Program-made: the position numbers and the translations under genes
Shown: piece by piece, positions 45,728 through 57,455 of the stretch
How positions within the stretch are numbered: position 1 is the first letter of the stretch
Layout: every line of letters starts with the position of its first letter
Source: Microvelia longipes
Taxonomy: Eukaryota; Arthropoda; Insecta; Hemiptera; Veliidae
DNA: 64,000 bases
Reading direction: 5' to 3'
NCBI GenBank assembly: GCA_018340805.1
Contig: JACMZG010001914.1
Location: forward strand, 12,850,110 to 12,914,109
The notes under the pieces: generated by a model
Told to the model about the DNA's origin: nothing
The model's database searches: none
Seen by the model: only the letters and a program-made list of their open reading frames with translations

Positions 45728-45780
45728 TGTCTTCAGGTTGCCCTGAAGAAGAGGATGTCTACGCTCGAAACGTTGGCTCG
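45728..45780 (+). other. Hammerhead-like motif (weak), second
   Basis: GTCTTCAGGTTGCCCTGAAGA followed by AGAGGATGTCTACGCTCGAAACGTTGG has the CTGANGA...GAAAC order of a hammerhead core with a 16-17-nt gap, but the gap forms at most a three-pair stem. Similar sequences accompany Penelope-like elements. A translated open frame over it (45692-45907) has no known domain. Confidence 0.2.
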
Positions 45781-46144
45781 TGAGAAATGTGTTCATTTTA
45801 TCCTTATTAGCCTTATTCTGATTCATTCGTGTTACGCTATACTATATATTTATTATATATATATATATATATACAGACACATGTATATGTGTGTGTGTAT
45901 AAAATAAAACATGCTTCTAAACTGAGGTCACTATGTTAAAATATTTTGAACAATATGAACAATAAAGCGTTCTAGACTGAGTCCTAAGGAGACATAACCT
46001 TTATCACTAAACACCGTGTTGTCTTCCCACGTAGTAACAATTACTGTAAAATAGAAATTAGGAATTTGATAGGAACGTCAGTATGATTATTTAGTAATTT
46101 ACGCTAAATTAAGGGTAATAAAATAATTTTATGATATGACAGTT

Positions 46145-46193
46145 TCTCTATCATGAGAAACTCATTACAAGTGTTCATCATGAACACTTGTAA
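46145..46193. repeat. Two adjacent small hairpins
   Basis: GTTTCTC-TATCAT-GAGAAAC, then ACAAGTGTTCAT-C-ATGAACACTTGT, a perfect 12-bp-arm palindrome. No T-run follows that would make a bacterial-type terminator, and the context is eukaryotic. Confidence 0.8.
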
Positions 46194-47000
46194 AAAGTAT
46201 AGAAAGAATAATTATAAAATAATTAAAAGCTACACCCACATTGTGTTTGCTAAATAAAAGAATTTCATGGGCGCAATATAAGGCATTATGATTGTTCTTA
46301 ATATGCTATGGGTTAAGGAAAAAACAATTCCGTTGTAGACTGACAATGTAATGTATAATGAAAATAGAGATATGGAATCAGGCTAAAAACGCAATCAATG
46401 ATAAATGAATTCATTTTTTGATTGAATTTTATCAGGAGATCTGACAAAAGACTTCTTGATTTGAATAAAGAAGGATCAAACTCTAATATATGATCAGAAG
46501 GTCCTTATACCTGTAGCTGGTTTGAGCAGAACAGAGCATAGATTTCACACAAATGTCGACGAGAATTTGTTCAAAAGTTTAATTATAATAGCTTTCTTGA
46601 CCTTTCTTTGACTGAAGCAGAAACCTCTCGAGAAAGAGGGGTAATAGGAGTCCCCGTTATCATATTAAGTTATTTTGAGTAAATAGCTACAGTTTTATCT
46701 TATCATATCGAATACGATCCTGTTCACACACGGCTTAGTCTTTGCACGAAATTAGAAGGTAATAATTGTATCATATAATGTAATTTTTGAATAAAAATTT
46801 TGAATAGATTAAAAATTTTGTTAAGACATGAAGGATAAATTAGAATAGTAGGATTAAATAATTGTTAATAAATTGTTATTAAGATTAAATTAAAGTTAAA
46901 TAATTGTTATTAAAAGCATAAATAAATATAAAATTTTTTGTTATTTCATTTTGTAAATTAAAAAGAAAAAGAAAACCAACCAAATTTTGACCTCAAAAGA

Positions 47001-47112
47001 GGTACCACGGCTGTTGGCCGAATTGCGCTTATATGCAAATTAAAGTTATTTGTTGTAAGTGTATTGTATAATTATTATGTGCAAATAAATTGTTATTTAT
47101 TTATTTATTTTA
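47001..47112 (+). mobile_element. Short SINE-like element with TTTA tail
   Basis: GGTACCACGGCTGTTGGCCGA at the start, TTATATGCAAATTAAAG within, and (TTTA)n at the end. Same layout as 31217-31333. Target duplication not clear. Confidence 0.6.
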
Positions 47113-48477
47113 TTATAATGTAATTTTTGGTTTGACATAACTTGGCAAAGAGGCAATATATCCCTTTATTCGGACAGGCCCTTAACCTAAATAAGAATTG
47201 ATGTCCTTTAAAATAAAATATTAATTAAAAACGATGAAAAGTGGGTTTTGTTTCCGTGGATGTTTCTATGGAAAGATAGGAAGTTGGGCCGAATTAAAAA
47301 CAATTGGTTTAATGGAACCAATTGAATCTTAGAAATGAATTGTATACGACAGAGGAACTTTAATACTCTACTTTCGGTTAGTCTATCCTAAATTGCCTTT
47401 CAAAACATGACCTAACTACACTAGATCTGTGTTAAGTCGCTCATGTTTAAATTAATTTTCCTTGTTAAATGTGAGATAAATGATTAATGATGAAGTTAAT
47501 TTCATTTCAAAATCAAGAATTGTATTTATTATAACAATTATTAGTAATCAATATTGAAGTTGCTTTTAAGATGCAGGTGGCTCGAAATGTACATGTTAGG
47601 TAACAGGTATATACAAATTCTAAAGAACAAGTTGTTATGGCGATATCGTTGTTGACCAATTGTTATGATAAATGAGGAGTTATTATTATAGTAATATGAA
47701 AATTTGGTCAAATCAATGGCGGGAATCTAAGAGGTAAAAAATTCTATTCGTGACAAAATATAATTGTGCGAGAGACACCTAGGAAATGTAACAATCAAAA
47801 TGCAATGCTTTTTCTAAATTTATACTGCGGACCGATCAATTTTTGTAATTTTCCCGGGAGTGGCACCCCCAAAATTTATTTTTTTAAACACATTTAATAA
47901 TTTCATGAGCAAAAAACTTTTTTTTTTTGGAAAAATGCAAATACTCTATTGCGTATCAATTTGATTAAAGCTTTATTTATTTTTATTTAAAGAATAACTT
48001 GACAAAGGTTGTACGCAGTTAGGGAAATACATAGAATATACGTCTAGTCACTGTAGTATATTTAATATTATATCCTAGTAAAATACAATGTATATAAGTC
48101 CTTTTGTTCATCTTTATGTACCTTTTGTTAAAGTTCATTCGCACTGTGTACCTTGGTACAACAATGAAGTACCTCAACCATTCACATAGTCCTAGACTAG
48201 GATGTGAGGTCAGTTTCTTATTTACTTTAAGCTAAATAATTCCAAGTGTGCTTCCTACAGCACATTATATACTTAGAAGGACAATCAGGCTAAATCTAAT
48301 AGTTTGCCAAAAGACCATCTAGTACAGTTTAAGTTTAGTTTAAAATGTAAATCCACACGTAGAAGATCATACAGGTAAAAGTTACGTTTAACTATAAAGC
48401 AATAGTCTCTTATTCAAAATTCAATAACCGAATTTTATTTAAGCAAAATGCATCAAAACATACTTTGTGAAAAGTAA

Positions 48478-49296
48478 AAAATTGGGTATGGGGTACCTCA
48501 GTACTTTTTCTCATCACGTTGCATTCACTACGCTCTTCCTCCCTGCTTCGTACTCGCTTCGCTCGTCCTCAGAATATATAATTCACCAAATTTATACTGC
48601 AACATGTTTTGGGACTCGCTTTGCTCGTCCTCAAATAGTAAATGCATCTGTTTCATTCTCAGCGGTCCCCCATACAGCACTGACCACGCTCAATGATGCT
48701 TAATTTTTATGATCCACCAAAAATCATGGATATACTTGTCGTATTAAAACGAAACTTAGTGTACTTAATTACTAAATAAAGGTATACTCGTACACCTGTA
48801 CTAAATTTTAACTCGATTAATTCATTTTTTGATTTTTTTATAATTTTTTAAAAAACGTGCACAAGTCATTCAATAAAAAATTAACTAATTTTGATAATGA
48901 GATGAAACTTGTCAGATATGTTATCTTATACATGCGTGCCAAATGTGAATCCGATCGCATCATTTTTCCGCGTTTTATACTTTTTTTTAAAAACTTTCGC
49001 TGCCATTATTGCGGGTTAATGACGTCATAAAAATATTTTACGAATAGCACAACTACAGCGGTTGACTGATTTTCGTACGAAGTTTCAACTTCCTAGCATT
49101 AATACACTGGGCGCTACGATGATAACAGATACACACATACACAGACACATACAGACAGAAAACTAAGTAAAAACCACTCAGGAGGCCTTTAAAACACCTA
49201 AAACGGATAATTCCGGTTTCATCCCGGATTCAGATTTTTGCAAAAAAAAAAAACTTTTCCTATATGCCTACGGTATAAATGAGAAAAAGTATAATA
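48478..49296 (-). mobile_element. 5S-R repeat, full-length copy (about 820 bp)
   Basis: This is the best reference copy. Read on the plus strand: TTGGGTATGGGGTACCTCAG, TTTTTCTCATCACG, three CGCT(A/T)CGCTC-TTCC modules, the complement of the 5S-like segment at 48656-48714 (CCATACAGCACTGACCACGCT, AATGATGCTTAA, GATCC), GATATACTTGTCGTATT, TTATTGCGGGTTAATGACGTC, AACTTCCTAGCATTAATACAC, an ACACACATAC run, AATTCCGGTTTCATCCCGG and TATGCCTACGGTATAAATGAG. The outer AGTACTTTTTCTCAT and ATGAGAAAAAGTA are inverted to each other near the two ends. No protein coding is evident. Confidence 0.88.
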
Positions 49297-49299
49297 GGC

Positions 49300-50257
49300 C
49301 ATAAATCTAAAAATCAATTATTTGTAGACCTTTAAAAAAAGGGGGCGCCACTTATACCCTTTGGAAGTTTTGTAACCATTAATAACGTAATTGTAACATT
49401 AACACAGAATAAATCTGGAAAATTCCGCACAGACGGTAGACCTTTTGAAACCTTGCGGATAATTGCCGTCATACTTGATTTTTCGGCCTATTTTGGGATG
49501 GTTTATAAAATACATGGCGTAGATAAATTGTTCCTATAATATAATTAGATTTGTAATCAAATTAATAGAAAAAGCACATGAAATAAAAGCCAACATATGA
49601 ATATAAAAGCCTATAAATAATATGAAACGGTTGAAATCCTTAACAAATCATATGGTTGAAAGCCTTTTTTCCAAAATAAAATATTTTTTTCACAACATGT
49701 TCGTACAATTTTTTCGTAAATTTTACTTTACATTCAATCTTTAGTATATACATACTTGTATTTTAGCATAGTAACAAAAGCACTATTTGTTTTAATAATT
49801 ATTTATTAGTCAATAAATTAATACAGTTTCGCCTTGTGCAAACTAAAAATGAATATGTTACAACTTTACTGTCCTTTACTTTAATCAATATTTCATTTTA
49901 TCTCCGTAAATATGTCAATTTTAATGTTCTGGCTAAAAATAAAGTTAATTTTTTAGTAAGATAAACATGTTGATGCTAATTAAGTATAAACGTATAAGAA
50001 TTATAGTCGTAAACCTTGAAGAAAACTTAATATAACTAATTTTAGCGAATATTCATATTGACGACGTCTAGATCAATGACTTCTTCATTAAATTATCAAT
50101 GACTACTTCATTAAACATTTTTATTCAAGCTATTCATCGCTTTGTCTCATATGCCCAATCCGCGCGTTTATCTATTGTTATTGTTTTAGTATTTACTTGT
50201 ACATTGCATTTTGCCATGTATCTATAGCAAATTTTCAACGCTAGAATTATATGCATT
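49300..50257. other. AT-rich region without a gene
   Basis: GGGGGCGCCACTTATACCC at 49340 is the only GC-rich word. No exon or transposon end recognised. Confidence 0.5.
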
Positions 50258-50260
50258 ATA

Positions 50261-50306
<46 letters not shown>

Positions 50307-50320
50307 TAGCGTAGCGAATC

Positions 50321-50373
<53 letters not shown>
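50258..50373. repeat. Twin (TA)n arrays around an inverted tag
   Basis: (TA)n at 50258-50300, then TTAGCGTAGCGAATCCG, then (TA)n to 50373, then CGGATTCGCTACGCTAA. The two tags are exact inverse copies; the second is the start of the 5S-R copy that follows. The array therefore sits inside a duplicated and inverted piece of 5S-R. Confidence 0.9.
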
Positions 50374-50374
<1 letters not shown>

Positions 50375-51078
50375 GATTCGCTACGCTAATCATCCCTGCT
50401 TCGGACTCGCTTCGCTCGTCCTCAAGTAGTAAATACATCCGTTTCATTCTCAGCGGTCACCCATACAGCACTGACCACGCTCAATGCTGTCTATTTTTTT
50501 GATCCAACAAAAATCATGGATATACTTGTCGTAATTAAACATAACTTGGTGTGCTTAATTATTACATAAAGGTATACACTTGTACTAAATTTTAACATGA
50601 TAATTTTTCGATTTTATTTAAATTTTTAAGAGACGTACACAAGTCATATGATAAAAATTGATCTAATGCTGATAATAAGATGAAACTAAGCGCATATGTT
50701 ATTCTCATACATGGCTACTTGCGTACCAAATCTCAATCCGATCGCATCATATTTCCGCGTTTTATGATTTTCCGAAATATTTGCTGAGTTTTCATTGCGG
50801 GTTAATGACGTAATAAAAATATATTTTCTGAATAGCACAGCTAGGCTTATAGACTGATTTCGTACAAAGTTTGAACTCTCTTGTATAAATACACTGGGAG
50901 CTATGATGATAACACACACACACACATACACATACACAAAAACACTCAAAAACAACTTAGGAGGCCTAAAAAACACCTTAAACGAATAATTCCGGTAATA
51001 TCATGGTTTCGGATTTTTTTAAAAAACACAATTCTTTTCCTATATACTACTGTGATATAAATGAGAAAAAGTAAAAAT
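50374..51078 (-). mobile_element. 5S-R repeat, nearly full copy
   Basis: It lacks only the outermost 40 bp (replaced by TA). The 5S-like complement is 50446-50504 (CGGTCACCCATACAGCACTGA, CACGCTCAATGCTGTC). It continues through the ACACACACACATACAC run to TCCTATATACTACTGTGATAT and ATGAGAAAAAGT. It is parallel to the copy at 48478, about 1.9 kb away. Confidence 0.85.
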
Positions 51079-51189
51079 GAGAGAGATGAGGGCCAAATTT
51101 TAAATTTATCCAATCATTTTTAAGTTCTTTATGATTTGTTTGCTGTCGATAATAATATTTAATGACATCAAACAATAAATATTTCCCAG

Positions 51190-51430
51190 ATAGCACAATT
51201 AATAATAATAATAATGCCCGTTTTAAGGCCTTTTGGCCCTTCAGGGTATTCGCCCTGCAGGAACCACATCGGGTGGGTCACATCTACTATGTTCAAAGTA
51301 AAGCTAAAGTTGGCAAAATCTTTTTACATCAAATCAAATTCATAAAAACTGAGAGCATAGCCCGGGCTGGGAACCCGGACCTCCGGTGTCGAAGTCCAGT
51401 GCTATACTACCGCGGCTATGAAGGCAGACA
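51190..51430 (-). mobile_element. tRNA-derived SINE
   Basis: The complement has CTTCATAGCCGCGGTAGTATAG (A-box region) and GGTCCGGGTTCCCAGCCCGG (B-box-like GGTTCCCAGCC). The body contains AGGGCGAATACCCTGAAGGG, and the tail is (ATT)n (51192-51214 on the plus strand). Same family as 10198-10430. Confidence 0.8.
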
Positions 51431-51807
51431 TAAATCACAATTAAACCTATAAATATGTAAGCTTTAGTTTTTACCACAAGTCAACTCTCTACAGTAGGTC
51501 TTAAAATGCCAGAAACAGATAATTCAGAGGAAATCCCTATACCTGTTTTTAAGTGCAAACGTATTAATTTTATTAAACCTTTTGAACTAAGGAGGAAAAA
51601 TAATGCATATTACAATTAATTTCTTTAAAAATTAATGTAATACTATGAAAACCTTTCTATACTTGAACTTCTGTGCAAAAACTGTATACCAAAAATAGAG
51701 TAAGAGTTGTCTTTCAATTTATCTATGAATAGATAAAATGCCATGAATGGTATCTTTTGAATCATGAAATGATTTTTATCAAGGTATCACCTCCTCATTA
51801 GAACAAG
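51431..51807. other. Short region without a recognised gene
   Basis: AT-rich, with no repeats or exon signals recognised. Confidence 0.5.
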
Positions 51808-52011
51808 AGTAAAAATCGGGTACGGGGTACTTCGGAAATTAATGACCACTTCGGAATCGCTATATTTGTCCTCAGAATATTGAAATCCATTTATATTTAG
51901 GTACGTCTCTGCACTCGGTTTGCCGAATTCCGTTTTATTCCCAAACACGGTCACCCATTCAGGTTCTGGCCTCGCTCGATGTGACTTAACATTAGTGATT
52001 CAACAAAAAAC

Positions 52012-52110
<99 letters not shown>

Positions 52111-52114
52111 GACA

Positions 52115-52145
<31 letters not shown>

Positions 52146-52460
52146 GTTGTACATTCGTGCCAAATTTCAACTTACTAGGATTATTATTCATAAAAATTGA
52201 ACTAATGCTAGTAATAAATAAAAATTTATCTTATTAGTTGTTCTGATATTGGACCAAATATTTTGCAGCTTTTTTTAACGTTTGCGATTTTTGTACAGAG
52301 TTTCAGCTCTATGTTATAAACAGAGTATCAGCTCTATGTTATAAACATACACACAGTAGACAAATTAGACAGACAATTGAGTTGAAATCCCGGTTTCGGA
52401 GTTTTAGTGAAAACTTATCACTTTTCCTATGTACGGTGTTATTGAGGAAATATGAAACAG
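51808..52460 (-). mobile_element. 5S-R repeat with internal (TA)n expansion
   Basis: ATCGGGTACGGGGTACTTCGG, one TCGCTATATTTGTCCTCAG module, the 5S-like complement at 51936-52000 (GTCACCCATTCAGGTTCTGGC, CGATGTGACTTAAC), then (TA)n at 52013-52145 where the GGATATACTTGTC block should be, and the far end CAGCTCTATGTTATAAAC...CCGGTTTCGGAG...CCTATGTACGGTG. The (TA)n probably grew from the block's own ATATAC. Confidence 0.8.
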
Positions 52461-53690
52461 TAAATTTTTCAAGCAACAAAACGTGGACATCTTTCTTCCC
52501 CTGAGAAGTCTTACAATGTCCAACATATTGATTTTTCAAGACCAATAAAATAAAAACACGACTAGATATTAAGTATGATAGTAAAATAAGACTACTGACC
52601 TGGGTAATACAAAACCAAAGCACTAATAGGGGATGTAGACTCCTCAATTATCTTTATTAACTTCAATTGGATAAGGGTAGGTCAGGCTTTGAACACGTCC
52701 AAAATTGTCCGTCTTAATACTCGATTATTACGTATTATTATTAAATTTAAAATCGGTACTGGATCAATAGGTAATGGACGGATGGACGCATGAATAGTGA
52801 CTGAGGGTTTCAAGTATGACGTACGGTTAAAGGCCGGGGACATACAAGGGGAGGTGACCCCCAACTAACTCAAATAAGTGGGGGTCGGTTCTTTTTTTTC
52901 GCTATCGCTTGTGTAAAATAACTCGCATAGAAAAAGATAGGCAAGTTTTTATTAAAAGAGTCTGATTGTGGACCCCTATTATAAGATGTAAGCCAATAAT
53001 ATAATGGTTAAGACGTCATTCCATACATTGGCCAAGCCCCCTCGCAAGAGGCTCGTCTACTTACCTTACCTATTCCTATATTAACTAAATAAGTTCACAA
53101 TTTTCAATCTATACTCATTAATTCACAACTCAAACTAGTATTAATATCTGAATTCAAAATTTTAAAACACAAATAAAGATATTAAATCACCACTCTTTAT
53201 ACTCGTTACAAAGTTTTTCATCTATCGATAGACCTATATAATATCAAGTTCTTTGTTAAGACAGCATTTTTCAATCCTGCAATAATTGAAAATAATGCAG
53301 GTGGGTATTATTACATTGTTATATTTGAACAGAGAGGTAAGAAACACTTAACATATTCTAAGACGTAGCTACAATAGCGTGGTTTCATTCAATACTTAAC
53401 ATGTTTACCAACCTTATTTTTCCACCTGTTTGAGTATTAAAGATAATATTATTTCTGGTTTGATGTTACCGCGTATTGCTATCATGATAAAGTTGATTGT
53501 GAGCGATCATAAAGTGCTTCATTTTGTTCTCAATATTGTCATTATCATATTTTTATTATCTTGTTTAAAACTTACGAATAACATACAAGAATATTACTCA
53601 TAGGGAACTTTTTGGCAACATGAATCTGATAGTAAACACCAGGGAGAAGAGACTAAAAACACGTTGACTGCATGCAAGATAGTTGAGTTA
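52461..53690. other. Region without a recognised gene
   Basis: No domain is recognisable in the two short minus-strand open stretches (52339-52864). No TIRs seen. Confidence 0.45.
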
Positions 53691-53699
53691 GGCTACATT

Positions 53700-53835
53700 A
53701 CGCCAGTGTTAACCAATCAGATCGCTCCCATCAAAAGGCCGTTTGTCATGCTAATCCCGATCAGTTGACAGAGTTTGTCGGTGGGCGTGTCCGCATACAG
53801 TGGAGGCTTTGCTGATCAAAGTTACTGCAAAAAAG
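53700..53835 (+). promoter_or_regulatory. Possible promoter and non-coding first exon
   Basis: A locally GC-richer, non-repetitive stretch. AACCAATC (CCAAT-type) is at 53711-53718. TCAGT, the arthropod initiator consensus, is at 53761-53765. About 70 bp later AAAAAAG|GTGAGT is a strong splice donor (exon would end at 53835). The stretch has no start codon with a long frame, so it would be 5' UTR of a plus-strand gene lying to the right, possibly outside the window. No TATA box. This is inference from signal words only. Confidence 0.3.
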
Positions 53836-53839
53836 GTGA

Positions 53840-54304
53840 GTTATTTCACTCAGGGCTACCCACATTTTTGTCAGTTTTACCATTTTTTGTTTGTTCTGTC
53901 CTCTTTTTTTTCACCGACTTGAATGAAAAGCATTAATTTTAACGTTACAATACGTTTTTGTTAGTTACTTTTAGTTGAATTAGAAATTAAGCAAGGTTTA
54001 ATTAAAACACTACTAGATAAATTTATAAAGTTGATTAACAAGATTCTTTGCCAAAACGTCAAATAATTGTCTAACAGTCTATAGAAATCATATTTGCATT
54101 TTATTGTTTTTCCGTAAGTACCAGAAAGTAGGCCTCTATTTTAATAAAATAATATAACGACAAAAAATAAAGCCGGGAATTGTAGACTTAAAGGTTAAGC
54201 TTTAAGACTTAATATAAACAAAAGCTTAAAAGTTAATTTGAGTATACGAAATTTATCGTGTCCCATATGAATGTCTAGAAAAAAAACACACACACACACA
54301 CATA

Positions 54305-54376
<72 letters not shown>

Positions 54377-55470
54377 TTATTTATATATATATACCTCAAA
54401 AATATTTATATGTATATTATTGATAAGCGAGTCCCTCCCGAAAAGAAGGAAGAATAAGGTGGGAGTATATTTCTTGTCGACAACACTTGTTCTTGCTGGG
54501 GGAACTGATTGAAAAATGCGATATGGGTATTTTTAAGTTAATTTTAACTTAAAAATTAAAAAACTGGTATTTACCAGTTATTTAAAAAAAAAAAGTTAAA
54601 AAGTGCAGATTTTAACTTTTGTTAATAAATGAACATTTTACTGTAATTTCGTACTCATTTACAGTCTCTTAATTATTGCATTTTCGACAATTAAAATTGT
54701 TGAATTAAAAACCCGCGGTCAATTCCGTTCACACGACAACTGCCGGGCGGGGTTGAACCCCCTAGGAAGTTGAACACGGCTTTAACCCCCTGCCAAACCC
54801 CTCCTCTGAACCAAGTATTTTTTTCTTAAGCATTGATTATAATGAACTTGTATTTCGTTTCCTTGGAGTGGTAATTAATTCTAAACTAGAACGCAGTTGC
54901 TTATAAACGATAAACAATATGGATCATAACATAAAAAATACTTTTATAAATAAAAACTAGTTAAAACATAGTTAGGAAAGGAACATAGATCAATCTTACA
55001 AACATTCAAATATATCTTTGCGGGTCATTTATTATTATACGTCAGTCTATCTAACGTGTCTTCCAGTCTATATATATCAAGATGGCAATGGCGCGATAAA
55101 AACTCAAGTCAATTGAATTGTGTAGTGTTGATACTCGTAGTCAATTCTATTTTACTACGCCTTTGAATTATTCATATCATTCAGTTCGTTAAACTGTTTA
55201 AACGTATTTTTATTCATATAATGTATGTATGAATAAATACTACTCTGAAGTTACAAATTTCTAGGTTGTTAATCGTTGTTTCCAATTTTGTATTGCAGTA
55301 ATATAAGAGGGGGGGGGGGGATAATAATGATCTTTACTGTCATACGAAAGATTATTTTTACTTTACCGTAGGACTGTAATAGTTATTTGTGTAACTAGGC
55401 AGGAAAATGGAATATTACTGACTAGTATCGAATTAGCCCCCGAGCCGAAGGGGAGGGTGTGCTATCTAAA
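53840..55470. other. AT-rich region with one (TA)n array
   Basis: (CA)n then (TA)n at 54286-54376, hairpin-forming TTAAGTTAATTTTAACTTAA at 54534-54553 followed by AACTGGTATTTACCAGTT, and a run of ten G at about 55311-55320. No gene. Confidence 0.6.
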
Positions 55471-55479
55471 TTACCTGCA

Positions 55480-55605
55480 GAGGCGTAGCCGAGGCAGGAA
55501 ATTTTCATTTTGACTAACGAGGCGAAGCCGAGGCTGGTAATATATAATTTGACTGACGAGGCAAAGCCGAGGAATGCAAATATACGAGTCAGTAATGTTT
55601 CTTTT
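55480..55605. repeat. Three short GAGGC-type tandem units
   Basis: GAGGCGTAGCCGAGGCAGG, GAGGCGAAGCCGAGGCTGG and GAGGCAAAGCCGAGGAATG, each followed by A/T-rich spacer with TTTGACT(A/G)AC. Period about 38 bp. Relation to the AGGCAGG...CCTGCCTAGGCAGG words at 56302-56347 is possible. Confidence 0.75.
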
Positions 55606-57090
55606 CCTGCCTCGTTCCACACAATATTTTATCTGCGAACAGTAATAAATCAAAACTAGCATTCTTGAAAAACTTATTACGTTTGTATAATGTTTTATAT
55701 CTACATCTTATCATCGAGAAAGTTGACCACAGAGTAGCGCTCGATTTTTTGTTTGACAGTTCTTTTAAATACGCTAACACAACGTTTTCAATTACATTCT
55801 TTACTTTTTTCTATGAGCACCATTCTTTGAACACTTCATATGCTTTGAGATACCTACTTCCTGATTTGCCGGGTAGTAGGCATTTGTAGCTATTTCCAAA
55901 ACATCCGGCGGGGTATGTTCGAAAAGTTCGTCTATATCTTCGAGGATATTCATCACAAAACGCTATAGAATCGCTATTTAATAAACTAACTTTTAAACTG
56001 TATTAAATACGGGTTCGTAAGATAAAAGTAGAAAATGGCTTGCCAAAAAAAGATGAGATAGTAAACCCAAGACAAAAAGTATTGCCTTTAATATAATCGA
56101 TAAAATGTATTTCTAATTAAAGATTTAAATTACAAACTGTTTTATTAATTAATAAAACAGTTTATTAACATTAATTAAGTTAATTTTAATTTGTTAAAAA
56201 ATGTAATTATTCATTCTATAAATGATTAAATAAATTCAATAGGCTTTTTATTATTAACTAATCATGTTTACAAAAATTATCTATTAACTCTCTTTACCAG
56301 CATAGGCAGGGGCGGCTGGGAAATGCTACTTTCCTGCCTAGGCAGGTAAAGTGCAGTCATTCATGACTAATTACCAGCAGATCTGGGAAATGCTATTTTC
56401 TCGCCTAAAATTAGTTCAGTAATGCTTCATTTTCCTGCCGTGAGCAGATAAAGATTATTATTATTTTCCCAGAAGTGCCCAATTTTATATTTCTAGAAGT
56501 TGAATTTTTACAATCTTAAAACAAAATCAATTAGTCAATGCGATCCTCCTCCGTCCGATACCTTGATACTGACGTTTCAAGATGGTACATGTTCTTGCTG
56601 CGTCTTCTAGATATTATATAATGGGTCGAATTGAAACTAGTACTGAGCAATAAGCAATGAATTTATAATGCAATTTTAAAAATCCCGTGGGCTTATTATT
56701 ACTTATAACTCCTTTAAGAATACAACAACTGGATTGGTTCTCCAACAACTTTTATCAATTCACTCCAACTGCATTAGCTCAATATAAACCCCATGATCCC
56801 AACCTCATAAGCTATTTTTTTCTTTAAAAATTCGCTGAAAATGTAAAAAAAAGTTCTTACAGGCGAGGGAAGGGGTCCTTTTGGGCCTCATGTTATGATA
56901 TGCAGGAGGGAAAATCACTTTGCTGAAACTTAACCCCGTGTGAAAAGCATTCTCATTTTGAGGGCCGTTTTACTACAGCGTATAGAGTAGTTTTAGAGTA
57001 CAGAGTCAAAAATGGTAGTATTGCAAACACATTTTTATAGACAACACTGCATGGTCATTCTCTCGTGTAAAATTTAAATATATCGGATAC
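55606..57090. other. Region without a recognised gene
   Basis: Several short overlapping open stretches near 55600-55890 lack any domain. TACTTTCCTGCCTAGGCAGGTAAAG at 56330-56350 is a small hairpin. The rest is AT-rich. Confidence 0.45.
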
Positions 57091-57094
57091 TGGG

Positions 57095-57255
57095 TACCCA
57101 GGATTTTTCTGGGTGGCATCGCCACCCCTAAAAAAATGTCGCCCCTTCTGATGAAGTAGATTTTAGTGTATTTCCCTTGATTCCCTTGTAGATATGTGAA
57201 TTTCCCTCCCTTTAGGGATTGGTCCTCCCCCCTGGAGTTTTGGCTGGTTACTGGC
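57095..57255. repeat. Dispersed repeat, copy 2
   Basis: GGCATCGCCACCCCTAAAAAA, GTCGCCCCTTCTGATG, GTAGATTTTAGTG and CCTGGAGTTTTGGCTGG correspond to 28143-28300. It contains an extra short duplication TTCCCTTGATTCCCTTG. It abuts the 5S-R copy that follows. Confidence 0.65.
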
Positions 57256-57455
57256 CTGGTAACTCGGAACTTTTCCAGATCACATCGGATTCGCTACGCT
57301 CATCCTCCCTGCTTCAGACTCGCTTCGCTCGTCCTCAGATAGTAATCCGTTTCATTCTCAGCGGACACCCATACAATACTGAGCACGCTCAATGCTCCTT
57401 AACTTTCATGATCCAACAAAAACTCTAAATATACTTGTCGTGTTGAAACTCTTGT
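57256..57455 (-). mobile_element. 5S-R repeat, antisense partial copy
   Basis: GGTAACTCGGAACTTTTCCAG, TTCGCTACGCTCATCC, GACTCGCTTCGCTCGTCC, the 5S-like complement at 57352-57414 (ACACCCATACAATACTGAGCA, CTCAATGCTCCTTAACTTTCA, GATCC) and ATATACTTGTCGTGTTGAAAC. The left-hand body of the repeat is absent. Confidence 0.82.

Larger units (their letters stand above)
45910..48470. other. Mostly AT-rich region without a gene
   Basis: Apart from the hairpins and the TTTA-tailed element, I see no exon, RNA gene or TIR element here. Confidence 0.5.

Noticed and set aside
50251..52237. Open frames made of YIYIYI repeats (also 36226, 37788, 45389)
   Set aside because: They are translations of (TA)n arrays, not proteins.
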